A stretch of 64,000 bases of DNA from Ursus arctos (GCF_023065955.2 NW_026622930.1:18763449-18827448), one strand, 5' to 3'; shown: positions 1 to 11,435, numbered from the stretch's first letter. Numbers and translations are program-made. Notes: generated from the sequence alone by a model not told the origin.

Positions 1-224
1 ACTTTCCATTTTCAAACATGTTTTTCCCATATTTGCTCAAATGCTGGTCTATAAAGAATATCCTGTAACTTTCTAAGTATTTGCATTATTTTATTATTTC
101 ACATTTTTGTATATGTATTTCTCTGCTGTCAGAGCCTTAGCTACAATGATTCTCTTTCTGAGGAAGGGTGAATTAGAAAATTCATGCACATTCTTCAAAA
201 CTCTATATACCTTTGTATGACTTC

Positions 225-482
225 TTCTTTGGACTAGGTACTATGCTAGGCATTGAGAACAAAACTGACAGAGTTCTGATTTCATGGAGTCTACAATTAA
301 GTTGAAAAGAAAAACACTAGATAGATATGGACACATATGTTATAAAATATCATAAATGAATATGACAAATAATAATAGCTCAGGTTTAGATTGGAAGTAG
401 AGGACAACTTCTAAGGAAGTAACATTGAAGCTGAAATGAAGAAATGTCTGAAATAAGGTGGAGGAAATCTGGCATCACTGAA
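225..482 (-). mobile_element. L2 LINE fragment (antisense)
   Basis: Reading + gives the reverse complement of the L2 3' region: a 'ctatgctaggcattgagaacaaaactgacag' type block (here 242-273), then 'catggagtctacaatt', then a 'gacaacttctaaggaagtaacattgaagctgaaatgaag' type stretch seen upstream in L2. Highly diverged, so an ancient copy. It has no coding capacity. The family is recognised by motif order, not by alignment. Confidence 0.7.
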
Positions 483-506
483 GGGTAATAAAGGATAAAG
501 TTGTTT

Positions 507-689
507 GGGAGCCTAGGTGGCTCAGTCAGTTAAGTGTCTGCCTTAGGCTTGGGTCATGATCCTAGGGTCCTGAGATCAAGTCCCACATAGGACTCTCTGC
601 TCAGTGAGGAGTCTGCTTCTTCCATTTCACTCTCCCTCTGTGTTCTCCCTCTCTCTTGCTCAAATAAATAAATAAAATATTTTTTTAAA
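507..689 (+). mobile_element. tRNA-Lys-derived carnivore SINE
   Basis: The head reads GGGAGCCTAGGTGGCTCAG, followed by a diverged B-box-like part, a CT-rich region and an AATAAATAAATAAA tail. It is flanked by a 16-bp target-site duplication, AAAGGATAAAGTTGTT at 490-505 and the one-mismatch copy at 690-705. The body is diverged from the young subfamily, so this is an older insertion. Confidence 0.93.
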
Positions 690-879
690 AAAGGATAAAG
701 CTGTTGTTTGAAATATCAAAATTACTTTGCACACCTGTGCTCTAATTTTTAAAGACCACAATTTACATCATCTCTTACATACTCAAACTGAACATAAATC
801 TCCTTTGACATCATCTTTCTCTTAATTTCTGAACAGAAGACTGGGCCTCATACTTCATGAGAAAAATACTAGTAGATAT

Positions 880-1286
880 ACAATGACAAGAAAACGTTTT
901 ATCTTCTCACCACAAAGTCTATTAGCTCAGCAAACATTGAGATAAAGAAATATGAAAACCACACCAAGACACATTATAAGCTATTGCTCAAAACAAATAA
1001 AAAGAAAATCTAAAAAGCAGGTAGAGAAGGACACATGTATACAGAGAAACAAAGATAAGAATGGCAACAGATTTTTCAACAGAGAGACTATAAGAGAGGT
1101 TAGTAAAACAACATTCTATATACAGAGAAAATATCTCTCAAAAATAAATAGAAAAAAGAAAATCAACAAAAATAATATAAAATGCATTAAAATAGACAAA
1201 CAGATGGTAGATTGAAAGATATATAGATAGATGATAGCTAGATGATAGATGATGATAGATAGACAGGTGATAGATATATGATAGAT

Positions 1287-1337
<51 letters not shown>

Positions 1338-1509
1338 GATAGATAGATAGATAGATGATAGAAAGATAGATAGATGATAGATGATAGACAGATAGCTCTG
1401 GAAGAATTTATCACTAGCAGACCTGCAGGATGAGAAAGATTTAAAGAAAATCCTCAACCAATAAAGGGATCAATATCTGATTGAATAAAAAACACGATCT
1501 ATATACTGT
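880..1509 (+). mobile_element. Old L1 fragment, 5' segment of a split element
   Basis: The text around 1,040-1,160 ('acagagaaacaaagataagaatggcaacag', then 'atatacagagaaaatatctctcaaaaataa') and 1,395-1,440 ('gaatttatcactagcagacctgcag') matches the segment just upstream of and at the start of ORF2 in old mammalian L1s. It is interrupted by a GATA repeat, and continues after the LTR at 1,510-1,935: the left half ends 'gatctatatactgtt' and the right half resumes 'cctacaagaaatacattt', which are contiguous in L1. The copy is decayed and non-coding. Its left boundary is uncertain. Confidence 0.75.
1217..1392 (+). repeat. (GATA)n microsatellite
   Basis: An imperfect GATA array with a near-perfect core at about 1,285-1,340 and interspersed GATGATA variants. 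It lies inside the old L1. Array length is likely polymorphic. Confidence 0.97.
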
Positions 1510-1935
1510 TGTGTTAGTTTCCTAGGACTGCTGTAACAAAGTATCACAAACTAGAGAGTTTAAAACAACAGAAAATTTATTATCTCACGGACCTGGAGGC
1601 TAGAAGTCCTAAATCAAGGTGTCCACAGAGCCATAGAAACTTCCATGTCTCTTCCTAACTTCTGCTGGTCCTTGTTCCTTAGCTTGCAGATGCATTATTT
1701 CAATCTCTGCCTCCATCTTCACATTGTGTTCCCGCTCTACATGTGTATCTCGGTGTTCAAATTTTCTCTTCTTAAATGACACTTGTTACTGGATTAAGGT
1801 CCATCCTAATCTAATAGGATTTCATCTTAAATTGGTTACATCTGCAAATCCTATTTTCAAATAAGGTATACTCATAGGTACCAGTGGTTCAGACTTCAAC
1901 ATATAATTTTGGGTACAGAATTCAATCCAAAACAC
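1510..1935 (-). mobile_element. MaLR solo LTR (MST/MLT1 type), inverted
   Basis: The + strand starts TGTGTTAGTTTCCTAGGACTG and continues with the reverse complement of a MaLR LTR: the 'ctgctgtaacaaagtatcacaaact' block, 'ggaggctagaagtcc' and, near the far end, 'acttcaacatataattttggg'. On the minus strand it begins TGTGTTTTGG and ends with the AATAAATTTT polyadenylation region followed by CTAACACA. It sits inside the L1 at 880-3,097, so it is younger than that L1. No internal retroviral sequence is attached, so it is a solo LTR. Confidence 0.9.
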
Positions 1936-3097
1936 AAGCCTACAAGAAATACATTTAAATACAAATAGATAAATAAATAAATTGAAAGTTAAAATATGGA
2001 AAATTATATACCATTAGTTAAAAGAAAGCTGGAGTGGCTATTCTTAAATGCAAAACAAAGTAGAATTCAGAGAAACATATTATAATAATAAAGGGTTAAT
2101 TCACCAAGACACTAACAATTCTGAACATTTATGCACCTAACAACATAGCTATTAAAAAAAAACAACAAAAAAAAACTCAGAAGCCAAAGAACTTAGAAAA
2201 ATGCAGAGTTATAGTCAGAAATTTCAATGTTCCTTGCTCAGAAATCGATATAATGAGTAGACAAAAACATCAGCAAGGACTTAGAAAACCTAAGCAGCAC
2301 CATCAATCAACTTGACTTAATACACATTTATAAAACATTCCACTCAAAAGCAGCAGAATATTTATTCAAGTACACATGGAACCATATTACCTTCTGGCCA
2401 TAAAACATTTCTTGTTAAATTCAAAAGGACTCAAGTCATGACCATAATTCAATTAAATTTGTCAAAACTATAAACTTCTCTTCAAAATGTACAGTGAAAA
2501 GAATTAGAAGACCAGCTACAGACAAGAAAATATTTTCAGATTATATATCTTATAAATGACTTCTGTCCAAATGTATTTAAAAACTCTCAGAACTCAAAAC
2601 TAACAAAAAATATCTCCAATATATATATAAAAGGAGAAATTATTTGAGCAGGTACTTCAACGGGGAAGAAATATAGATGGAAAATAAGCACATGAATAGA
2701 TGCTTATCTGGGAAATCATTAGGGAAATGTAAATTAAAATCCCAATAAGATGCTATACCACACATTTAAAAAATGGATACAATGAAAAACAGTAACAATC
2801 TGATTGTACCAAGTGCCACCTGTTTGCAATGTAAAATGCTACAACCGCTTTGGAAAATAGTGTGGCATTTTCCTAAAACTTCAAATATATACATTCCATA
2901 TGATTGATTCCTTTTTAGGCATGGTTGTTTACCCAAGAGAATAGAAAGCAGGTATTCATACAAAGGCTTAAGAGTGAATGTTTGTGGCAGATTCATTTGC
3001 AATAGACCAAACCTACAAAATATCCTAATGCTCATCAACTGTTTAATGAATAAACAAAATGCAGTATATTCATACAATGGAATACCATTCAGCAGTT
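1936..3097 (+). mobile_element. Old L1 fragment, ORF2 to 3' side
   Basis: This continues the L1 interrupted by the LTR. Recognisable ORF2 text includes 'agaaagctggagtggctatt' (about 2,023-2,043), 'atttatgcacctaacaacat' (about 2,128-2,147), 'caccatcaatcaacttgac' (about 2,298-2,316), and the C-terminal region at about 2,825-3,097 ending in the 'caatggaataccattcagcag' motif. Frameshifts and an internal deletion (the reverse-transcriptase core is missing) leave no usable reading frame. The short open frames here are chance survivors. Confidence 0.85.
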
Positions 3098-3111
3098 CCC
3101 ATGTTTGTGTG

Positions 3112-3530
3112 TTTATTTACATATACTTAAAAATTTTACTGGGGCATGATTCACATACCATAAAAGTCACCCATTGAAAAATGTAGGATGCAATGGGTTT
3201 TTATTTGTTTGTTTGTTTAGTAAACTTTTGTTTGTTTTAGTACATACAACCATTAGCGCAATTCTAGAACAATTCCGTAGCAAAGGTTTCTCCTGCTTGT
3301 CTGCAGTGGATTCCTGTCCCACTCTCAGGCTCAGGCAAACACATTTTGTCTCTATAGTTTGCCTTTCTACAAATGTGGCCTCACTAAAAAATTTAACTTT
3401 TGTAGATATTCTTTATAAATGTAGCCATATAATATATAGTTTCTTATGTCTAGTCTTTTACTTAGAATGTGTTGAGGTTTAACTATGTTATTCTGTAAAT
3501 CAGTAATCTATCTTTTTACTGTTGTTATGG
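3112..3530 (-). mobile_element. L1 3' UTR fragment (antisense)
   Basis: The + strand shows the reverse complement of an old L1 3' end: 'catgattcacataccataaaagtcaccc', a GTTT-rich interruption, 'caattctagaaca', 'ctctatagtttgcc' and 'aaatgtggcctcac'. It is a separate insertion from the + strand L1 that ends near 3,097, because the two 3' ends face each other. That arrangement cannot come from one twin-primed event. Confidence 0.75.
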
Positions 3531-3539
3531 CCAGCAATG

Positions 3540-4220
3540 ACCTCTCTGTTGCCCTCATAATGGCTGCTTTCCTGTGTTATTTCTTATCCACAATGTACCA
3601 TTTTTATAGTTGATCATTGCTTATGGTTTCTTGAATTTTCTTGGATTCTGTTTTTCATCCTATTTTATGATTGGTTCTCTTCAGTCTCTTTTTCCAAATC
3701 TTTTTCTTTGTTAGTTTGGTTGTCTCAATATCTCAACTTGGATGTCTCAACTGCTTCTCCACAGTTTTTTTGACTTGCTAAAATTACTAGACTTAAGCAT
3801 TATCTATAAATATATTTGAAAAATGTAAACCTTTGTTTATGGTTAGAGATATAACTTCTATGTTTAAATTTCTACTAATGTCTGAGAAATATTATAAATC
3901 TAATATTACTAAAACATAAATCTTGATTCCCATCCCCCCAAAATGTTTTTTTATTCAGGCTTCAACATCTCAGCAAACCCCATATCCAAGAATGATATAC
4001 AATTTCCAATGATAAAATCATGTTTCTCAAAAATATTCTAAATCTATTGCTTTCTACGTAATGCTATCTCCAATTTCTCCATATTCCAAGCCACTTATAT
4101 ATACATAAATATTCCCACTCTCTAATTATGTCACCTGCTATGAATCTTTCTCTAATATAATCCATTCTGGACACAGAAACCTGGGTATTTTTTTAAATTT
4201 AAATATAAATGTTATACTTA
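3540..4220. other. No recognised feature
   Basis: AT-rich sequence with no gene, RNA gene or repeat that I can name. Confidence 0.5.
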
Positions 4221-4227
4221 AAATCTT

Positions 4228-4672
4228 TGAATATCTTTTTATCACATTGCAATAAAATTTAGACTGCTTAATCTTCTGTGTGAGGTTATAACTTGGCCGC
4301 TGAATACATCTCTACTTTTATCTCATACACACTTCACACTTGTATACTTCATGCATACTAGGTCACTTCCTATTTCACAACCATGAAAAAATAATCTCCA
4401 TGTGAATGCCTTCTCACTAAATATCCCCCATGGTGGAGAATGTGTTTTCTCTAGAACTTAGCATGGCCCATCATTCAACACATTCGTGTCTCTTCATAAG
4501 TAACTTCTTAACATCAGTAAATCTAAATGAAGTCTCTGTTATTATCTAAAGTTACCTTATGATTTATTTATTTGTATGGCTCCTTTTGTAAGTTTCTTGA
4601 GAATCCAAAAATACTTCTTACATTGAGAAGTCTGGTATAGATGCTCAATATATAATTGAATGAATTATGATT
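4228..4672 (+). mobile_element. L2 LINE 3' end
   Basis: The end carries the L2 3' signature: 'aagtttcttgagaatcc' around 4,592, then 'ggtatagatgctcaatatataattgaatgaat'. Upstream, 'ctctgttattatctaaagttacct' followed by 'gatttatttatttgta' matches the block preceding it in the consensus. Old and non-coding. Confidence 0.75.
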
Positions 4673-4959
4673 AATATAGACAAATTTAGGAATGTTTAGA
4701 GCCTTATAGGGCCATGCTTATGTATTTGGAGTTTATCCTCAGTGTAATGGGAAAGCTAATGAAGAAACTATTTTAAGTACAGACAGTCATCAATATGTTT
4801 GCATTTAAAACATTTCACTCTGAATCCAGTTTAGAGAAAAAATTCAAAGGTATGTAATAAGGAATTTGGTTTTGCCTAAGGAGGTATCTGGCCATTGCGC
4901 TTAGCTTCTCAGAAGTAATCTATGTCATACATGATAAGATTATCTTTGTTTAGGGCAGG

Positions 4960-5560
4960 GGCTGGCCATACTGAATTTTAGGGTGAATTCAGTTTTACTC
5001 AATGGTTTTAGTCTGGGACTGGCCAAACCAGAAAGACCAACCACGTGATTTCAGGTAGGGGCTTTGGGTCACAAAATATCAGTTTACCTGGAGATTGAGG
5101 TCAACCATATGGGAAATCAATCAGTGGATCATGCCTACATAATGGAACCCCAATAGAAAAATTGGACAATAGAACAACAGCAAGCTGAATTTTGTTGGCG
5201 ATATTCTATGGGAATGTTGCACATCGATTTCAAGAGGGTAATATATTCTGAGAAAAAAACCAACAACAGAAGTTTTGCATTTGAAATTTTTTGGGTCTTT
5301 GTCCTATATTCATAGGATTCTTTGATTTTAATTTGTATCAATACCCTGTGATAAACCATAACCATGAGTATAACAGCTTTTCACTGATTTTTATGCATCT
5401 TTCTAGCAGATTATGGAGTCTGAGGATGATTTTTGGGTACTCCTCAAGCTTGTAGTTTATGTCAAAGTGAAGATGATCTTCTGGAGAACTATGTGCAATC
5501 TGAACTTGATAGTTGACTCAAAACTTTGCAGTTGACTGGTCAATTCTGAGTGATAAGAAA
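4960..5560 (+). mobile_element. LTR of ERVL/MaLR character, diverged
   Basis: The order of motifs resembles a common mammalian LTR: 'gtctgggactggccaaaccagaaagacca' (split over 5,010-5,040), 'gctttgggtcac', 'gtttacctggagattgaggtcaacca', 'atcatgcctacataatgga', then 'gataaaccataa' near 5,352. The exact family (an MLT2-like name is my best guess) is unsure, and the boundaries are approximate. No retroviral genes are attached. Confidence 0.6.
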
Positions 5561-5569
5561 ACAAAATCA

Positions 5570-6960
5570 AATTCCTATATTCCAGACAGATTATTTTGTC
5601 TGACCAAGCAAGAGATACTAGTGAATTAGATTTTAATGGTTTACATTCGTGTTGAAGAATATGAATGAATTTAAGATGTATATGGAATTTAAATCAACAA
5701 CAGTTTATTGATGGGTTGGATGTGAGGAATGAATAATAAAGAAATTTGTAACAATTTCAGTAAGATGGTGAATTAAGGCTGTTATAAATATACAGAAATG
5801 CTACATAAAACATACCACAAATAAAAAGAACATTAAAGTCTGAAAGAAAGTAATTGTCCAAGTGCCAGAAATGAAGAGATACTAAAGTGAAGATAGTAAA
5901 TACAAGCTAATGGTGTTTGTAAAAATTTGCATTCTGTTTGGAGACCCTAAGGATTGAGACTCTATTTAAACCACCAACATTATAAGAACAAAAACAAATA
6001 AACAAACAAAAACATGATTGTGGGTCTCTTGGAATACAGGCAATATTGGATGGAGATCTCCTCATAAATTCAGATGTGTCAATTGATTTTATTTTTTAAG
6101 AGAAATAAAAGACATGCCCTTTCCTGGAAAATGGAGTAAAAAAGAACTTTTTAGGAAGTCAACTATGAGAAGGTGAAAAACACTTTCATACGCTAAACTT
6201 GAGCATTGTAATCAGAGAAATATAGGTGAATGCATAAAATAAAATATAAATATAAAATAAAGACAATTAGAAACCATAATGCCAGGTAAGTAGGAAGTCC
6301 TTAATTTCTCTTTTAGAAAAGTCATGTTCATCTCCACTATAAAAAAATAATAATAATTATAATTATACTGAGCACTCACTATTTATGAAAAGTATACTTA
6401 TTAGCACTTTTATATTAATTTTTAATTCTACTTTCACTAATCTCCCCACAAATACTGGGAATGAACCTCATTAGAAAAGCTACTGTAGCTGGTACATCAT
6501 TCCCTTGGTGAAAAGGAAGAGATCAACCTAAGATAAAGAGACACGGGCCAAAAGTTTAATTCTTCTAAACTCTCATCACGAGAGTTGGCATGATGGAACG
6601 ATACTGAAAAAAATCTAACTTCCTAGCTACCTCAAATTCTCATCTTTCACGTCCTCAAGGCTAATTGAAATGAAGAAAGTAAGAGAGCCAGAAAACTCAG
6701 ATGTAATAACCATACATGGTTAATTGCTTTTATTTAAAATCTGTAATATTTTTAATTTCAGCTTTTTAAAAAGTTTCTGAACATATTTTTTTTTCTTATA
6801 AAATTTCTAACATGCTCTTCTGTCACTTTCCACCAGCAGTGCAACCACTATCTCTTATGAATATATTGGAAACAAATCTTAATTAAAAAGAATTTCCCTT
6901 AGAAGTGAAAGAAAGTTTCAACATTTAAAAAATGTCTTAAGTTAACTCTTTGGATTAAAA
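5570..6960. other. No gene; possible weak MIR at 6,365-6,450
   Basis: AT-rich sequence with many stop codons. The only repeat-like text is 'actgagcactcactatttatg' near 6,366, which could be a remnant of an antisense MIR or L2. I support nothing else here. Confidence 0.45.
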
Positions 6961-6969
6961 AAATAAAGG

Positions 6970-7760
6970 AGGAAGAAAGAACATATTATCATCTCAATAG
7001 TTTTAGAAAAAGAATTTGATAAAATATCCATTAATTTTATAGTAACTCATAGAAAGGTAGTAGTAGAACTCTTTCACCATATAAAGAATCTTTATCAAAA
7101 ATATACTATAAAATATTTTTTTTCTTTAACTTCAAGGAAAAGGCAATATATCTAAAACTACTGTGACTATTTAGTATTTCACTGTAGATCCCAGCATTGC
7201 ATAATAAAAAATGAGAGAGAGGAAGAAAGAGAGAGAGAGATTGAGAGAGAAGAGAGAAAAGGAAATGGAGAGAGAAAGGTATGTAAGTATGAGAGTTAGA
7301 AAGACACACACAAAAATAACTATTTATATTGATGAGATTCTTAAAACTAGTAACAATAAAGAAATGTTATCAAAGACAAAAAGTTTTCACATAGCTTTCC
7401 TAAACACAAAAATCAACAGTTAGAAAATTAAAATCTAAATGGATCTAATTGTTTTACAATTAAAACAGCAAGAAAGAAATAGAAACTGAAATACCTACCA
7501 ACTAATCTAGTAACTGACATGGAGGTATGTGAAGAAAATTATAAAGCTGTGAAAGAGCATGAAATTCATCCTAACAATACTAGACAAAACATTTTCATGG
7601 AAGAAGTCATTTTTCCCCAAATTTGTTCCCTTGGTAAAGTCTGGATTAAAATAACAGAAGAATTGACACATGACTTGATATTTTATGGTGAAATTCAGTA
7701 TGACAATGAACTAATGATAATAATTAACATTTTCAAAAAGGATAATAAATAAACCTAAGA
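6970..7760 (+). mobile_element. Old L1 ORF2 fragment
   Basis: 'catattatcatctcaatagttttagaaaaagaatttgataaaat' (6,981-7,024 region) is the decayed form of the L1 ORF2 segment just upstream of the reverse-transcriptase YADD motif. Further on, 'aaaatcaacagttag' and 'caagaaagaaatagaaactgaaatacctacc' follow L1 order. A GA-rich tract interrupts it. The 77-codon open frame at 7,519-7,752 falls at the right-hand edge and is not a gene. Confidence 0.7.
7201..7290 (+). repeat. GA-rich low-complexity tract
   Basis: An almost pure purine run (GAGAGA/GAAAGA) inside the L1 fragment. The open frames that cross it on both strands are artefacts of composition. Confidence 0.9.
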
Positions 7761-8490
7761 GACTGTAGTTTGAACACCTTGGTACTTTGCAATCATCTAT
7801 GTTTAGCATATGTCGTTCCCTAAAATGGTCCTTCTGCACGACTTTCTTTGCCTGACATAGAACTATTCTTCAACATATTATGATCTGAAAGTCTTCCAAT
7901 TCTTCTCCTGGTCTATCCTTTATCAGGCATTCTTAACCTTGTCTGTGCCATGGACCTTTCTCAAAATAAGGTGAAGAACATGGACTGCTTTTCAAAATAA
8001 TGAATTTGAATATGTAAAATATTATATACAGAATAAAAATAAATCGGTTATATTAAAATTGAAAAGTATTGCTTGTACTATATGTGATGTTAAGATAGGG
8101 AAAATAGGTACATTTATTCTTTTATCCACCTTAGCATTATTTGCTGTATTTTTTTTCTATGTCTTATACAAAACTAATCTCTAAAGGATTTATTTTAAAC
8201 TTACCTAATATTCTATTGATGAAAGTAAAGACAATAAGGAAAAATTCTGAGAAGCAATTTTTCTTAAACCAAAAATTGTTAAACAAGTAAAATTGTTTAT
8301 TTACAAAATAATTAAATTTTCATAGAAGCAACTTAAATATTTTATTTATAATTTACTTCACTTTTATCATGAAAGTGATACTCATAAATCTACAGGTGGT
8401 AAAGGAAGGCTTAGGCTATTTAAATCACATATATTTAAAAAACAATGTAAATATCAACTTCACCAACATGCCCAATAAACAATAAACCCT
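7760..8490. other. Mostly unassigned; possible old repeat at 7,925-8,060
   Basis: The text 'ttcttaaccttgtctgtgccatggacc' (7,930-7,956) resembles an ancient mammalian interspersed repeat whose family I cannot name. The rest is AT-rich without recognisable features. Confidence 0.4.
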
Positions 8491-8494
8491 TTGG

Positions 8495-8600
8495 GGAAAG
8501 AAGTGATTTTTTTCATCTCTAAGCCACATAGCGCATAATACCTGGTTCACTGTTGGTGCTACTGTTTGTTGAGTCTATGAATCAATTAACCAATAAACCA
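8495..8600 (+). mobile_element. L2/MIR-type 3' end remnant
   Basis: 'catctctaagccacatagc' followed by 'gtgctactgtttgttgagtctatgaatcaa' is a diverged version of the L2 3' terminus (cacatagtaggtgctcaataaatgtttgttgaatgaat). Confidence 0.5.
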
Positions 8601-8689
8601 ATAAATAAATTGCTTCACAAAATATCATTATTTGAAAATATCTTTTAAATATAACCACTCCTGGAAGTCATGTGTACATATAGTTCTAA

Positions 8690-9644
8690 TTTAAAATTAA
8701 ATATTTTGAGTATAAAATACATATAATTTATTAGAGTCAACATGTTTCACATTAAATCACTAGAACTTATTAATTGTATAACCAGAAGTTTGTATCTTCC
8801 GACCACTATCTCCACATTTTCCCTGTCCTTCAGCTCCTGGCATCTACCATTCTACTCCCTGCTTCTGTGAGTTCTATCTTTTTAGATTCTACATGTAAGT
8901 GAAATCATACAGTACTTGTCTTGCTCTGTCTGGCTTATTTCATTCAGCATAATGTCCTCTAGGTTCATCCATGTTGTTACGAATGGCAGAATTTCCTTCC
9001 TTCTTATGGTGGAATAATATTTGATATTGTTATATGATATATAGGTATAGATATAGCTATCTCACATTTTTAATACATTCATCTATCGGCAGACTCAGAT
9101 TGTTTCCATACCTTGGATATTGTGAATGACGCTGCAATGAATATGGGAGTGCAGATACTTATTTGATATCCAGTTTTCATTTTCCTTAGGATATATATCC
9201 AGATGTGGAATTGCTGGATCATAAGGTGGCTCCGGTTTTATTTTTCTGAAAACATTTTTTTTTCATAATGGCTATACTAATTTAAATGCAAGGGTCCCCT
9301 TTATCCACATCCTCACCAGTATTTTTATTTTATGTTATTTTATTTATTTATTTTAACATTTTATTTATTCATTTGACAGAGAGAGTACAAGCTGGGGGAG
9401 TGGCAGGCAGAGGGAGAGGGAGAAGCAGGCTCCCATTGAACAGGGAACCAGATGTGGGGCTCAATCCCAGAATTCTGAGATCATGACCTGAGCTGAAGGC
9501 AGATGCTTAACTGACTGAGCCACCCAGGCGCTCCTTACCGGTATTGTTAATGTCTTGTCTCTGGTAACAGCCGTTCTCATAGGTATGAGGCGGTATGTCA
9601 GTGGGTTTTAGTTTACGTTTCCTTGATGATGATGTTGAACATCT
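8690..9644 (-). mobile_element. Old L1 3' end (antisense), split by a SINE
   Basis: The + strand is the reverse complement of L1 3' UTR plus ORF2 C-terminus: 'catctaccattctactccctgcttc', 'gtgaaatcatacagtacttgtc', 'ttcatccatgttgttacgaatgg', 'gacgctgcaatgaatatggg', 'ttgctggatcataaggtgg', and beyond the SINE 'ttctcataggtatgaggcggtatg' and 'gatgatgttgaacatctc'. The SINE at 9,345-9,534 interrupts it between 'cctcaccagtattt' and 'ccggtattgttaatg'. Confidence 0.85.
9345..9534 (-). mobile_element. Carnivore SINE inside an L1
   Basis: The antisense copy ends in GAGCCACCCAGGCGCTCC and begins with the reverse A-tail 'attttatttattcatttgacagagagag'. The diverged duplication 'accagtattttt' (about 9,315) and 'accggtattgtt' (about 9,537) brackets it, consistent with insertion into the surrounding L1. 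Confidence 0.9.
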
Positions 9645-9693
9645 CACTCTCACTCTCTCAAAAAAATAAATAAAATCTTCAATAAAATAAACT
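9645..9693 (+). mobile_element. SINE tail fragment
   Basis: 'actctcactctctcaaaaaaataaataaaatctt' is the 3' terminal part of a SINE (CT tract plus A-rich tail) with no body. It is either strongly 5'-truncated or the remnant of a deleted copy. A full SINE follows immediately. Confidence 0.6.
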
Positions 9694-9705
9694 AAAAGTA
9701 ATCTT

Positions 9706-9906
9706 GGGGCACCTGAGTGGCTCAGTGGGTTAAGTCGTCAATTCTTGATTTGGGCTCAGATCATGATCTCAGGGTCCTGGGATCGAGCCCTACATTGGGC
9801 TCTGTGCTCAGCAGGGAGTCTGCTTGAGATTCTCTCTCTTCTTCTCCTTCTGCCCCTGTCCCCCCACTGTCTCTCTCTAACATTAATAAATGAATCTTTT
9901 TTTAAA
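9706..9906 (+). mobile_element. Carnivore SINE, full length
   Basis: Head GGGGCACCTGAGTGGCTCAG, a 'gatcatgatctcagggtcctgggatcgag' type middle, a CT-rich region and an ATTAATAAATGAATCTTTT tail. A short direct repeat AAAAGTAA (9,694-9,701 and 9,907-9,914) is the probable target-site duplication. The 'atctcagggtcctggg' middle marks an older subfamily than the 'gcgtgatcccggcgtt' copies. Confidence 0.93.
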
Positions 9907-10112
9907 AAAAGTAACGAAGTATAATATAAAATTTTAAGTCTATGCTTTTATTTCAGTCTCATAATCACTGTAAAATTAAGTATAATTCAATTTGTGACAC
10001 CCATGACCAGCTATAAATATATATCTTGAGTGTCTCTTACTTTGTACATTAGATTATATAGAACTGCTGCACTCTGCTTGGTCAATTTTACTAACATTTG
10101 AAGAGATTTCTT

Positions 10113-10299
10113 TATTTAAGATTTTATTTATTTATTTGAGAGAGAGGGAAAAAGAGACCATGAGTGGAGGGAGGAGCAGAGTGAGAGGGAAAGCAGACTC
10201 CCCTCTGAGCACAGAATATGACACAGGGCTCCATCCCAGTACCTTGGGATCAGGACCTGAGCCAAAGTCAGACACAACTGACTAAGCCACCCAGGTGCC
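10113..10299 (-). mobile_element. Carnivore SINE (antisense)
   Basis: It begins 'aagattttatttatttatttgagagagag' and ends GCCACCCAGGTGCCG. 'ttgaagagatt' on the left and 'ttgaagaaaat' on the right are a plausible diverged duplication. Confidence 0.92.
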
Positions 10300-10309
10300 G
10301 CTTGAAGAA

Positions 10310-11340
10310 AATGTTTTAAAAACACACGCATTTAATGTCCTATATCCCGAATTTTTCCATAATATGGCCAAAATAGTCAAGACCTAATTGGAATTCCATT
10401 TCCTTTTTCAATCTGGCATAGCTTTACTAAATCTACTCTGACACCTAGAAACTTCCTTCAGCCATTTCAGGTATGATTTATACAATAGATTCAAGCCAAT
10501 GTTGCAGACCATTTTTATCTCAGATGCATACCTGAGAGTGAATTCTAGTAGACAATTAAAAAAGACCCAACTATCTGTATTAAGTTTCACAATAATAATA
10601 CCTGGTCCAGTCCGGTGGGTTGATAGTTATATTACGATCCCTGTTAATAATAAAATTAACAAATTCTAAAAGAATGTTATAATTGAGTCACTAAAACAAT
10701 CAAAAATTCCTCTTTCTCCCCAGTAAATCCATTGAAAGCAAATTGAATAAAGTCCAGATACAACTAAAACCCAACAATTTTTATTCACTAAGGACAAGGA
10801 CTCAATGTTTCTCTGCATAATTTACTTGCTCAAGATCTAAGGCTATGTCCCATAGTCTATTAAAGACTTTGCTTGATAGAAATTGGGAGTTTAAAACATT
10901 AAATATGTATTCTGCTTTATTTTTCCTCATAGTAACATGATATTGATGGTAAGTGCCATCAATGAAAAAAGACAGGTGTATAAACAGAAAAGCATAGTTC
11001 TTATTTTATATATATATATTTGCCCGCCCCCCCCACGGATAAGCCTAGGAAAGCAGAAAGAAAAAGCACCATGCAAAAACAGAAAATATCATCAACGGGA
11101 AAACAGTTTGATGCAAACTGAAGCAAGATTTCAGATAGGAAAAAAATTAGTGATAAATTATTAAGGGATAAGAAGCAAAAATCAAGATTTGGGTATGATC
11201 TGAGTAGAATGTGAGTGAGAAGTGAAGAAAACATGAGAAAAATAAGACAAAACTCAAATCAAATAAAACCTTTACATATACCAAAATAAAACTTGATTAG
11301 TAATGTGGCCTCTGGAGTGTGTTTGGTTTTAAATTTTGGT
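10310..11340. other. No gene; poly-C run at about 11,027-11,034
   Basis: AT-rich sequence. 11,010-11,035 contains (TA)n followed by a short CCGCCCCCCCCAC run. The open frames on both strands at 10,937-11,234 overlap each other and look like chance. Confidence 0.5.
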
Positions 11341-11344
11341 TGCA

Positions 11345-11435
11345 TCTGTGCTCGTTTCTTTACATATAAAATGACTACGATAATGATAGTGCGAAGATGA
11401 AATGCAATAATTCCATTGAAGTGCTGACAATAGAA
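11345..11435 (+). mobile_element. MIR SINE remnant
   Basis: 'gtttctttacatataaaatgactacgataatgatagtgcgaagatgaaatgcaa' follows the MIR core order (tcatctgtaaaatggggataataata, then gaggattaaatgag). Confidence 0.55.

Noticed and set aside
1217..1392. Regular spaced repeats suggestive of an array
   Set aside because: A simple GATA microsatellite. There are no unique spacers, so no CRISPR, and the organism is a mammal.
1116..1457. 113-codon minus-strand frame with IYLS repeats
   Set aside because: Translation of the GATA microsatellite and flanking L1.
1936..3530. Sense L1 followed by antisense L1 as a possible twin-primed element
   Set aside because: The two 3' ends face each other, the opposite of the geometry that twin priming gives. 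Two independent insertions fit better.
6590..6612. Short 'ggaacgatactga' match reminiscent of U6 snRNA
   Set aside because: Only about ten bases match; the conserved U6 sequence on either side is absent.
7519..7752. 77-codon plus-strand frame with plausible amino-acid mix
   Set aside because: It sits at the edge of an L1 ORF2 fragment, has no independent gene context and is best explained as decayed L1.
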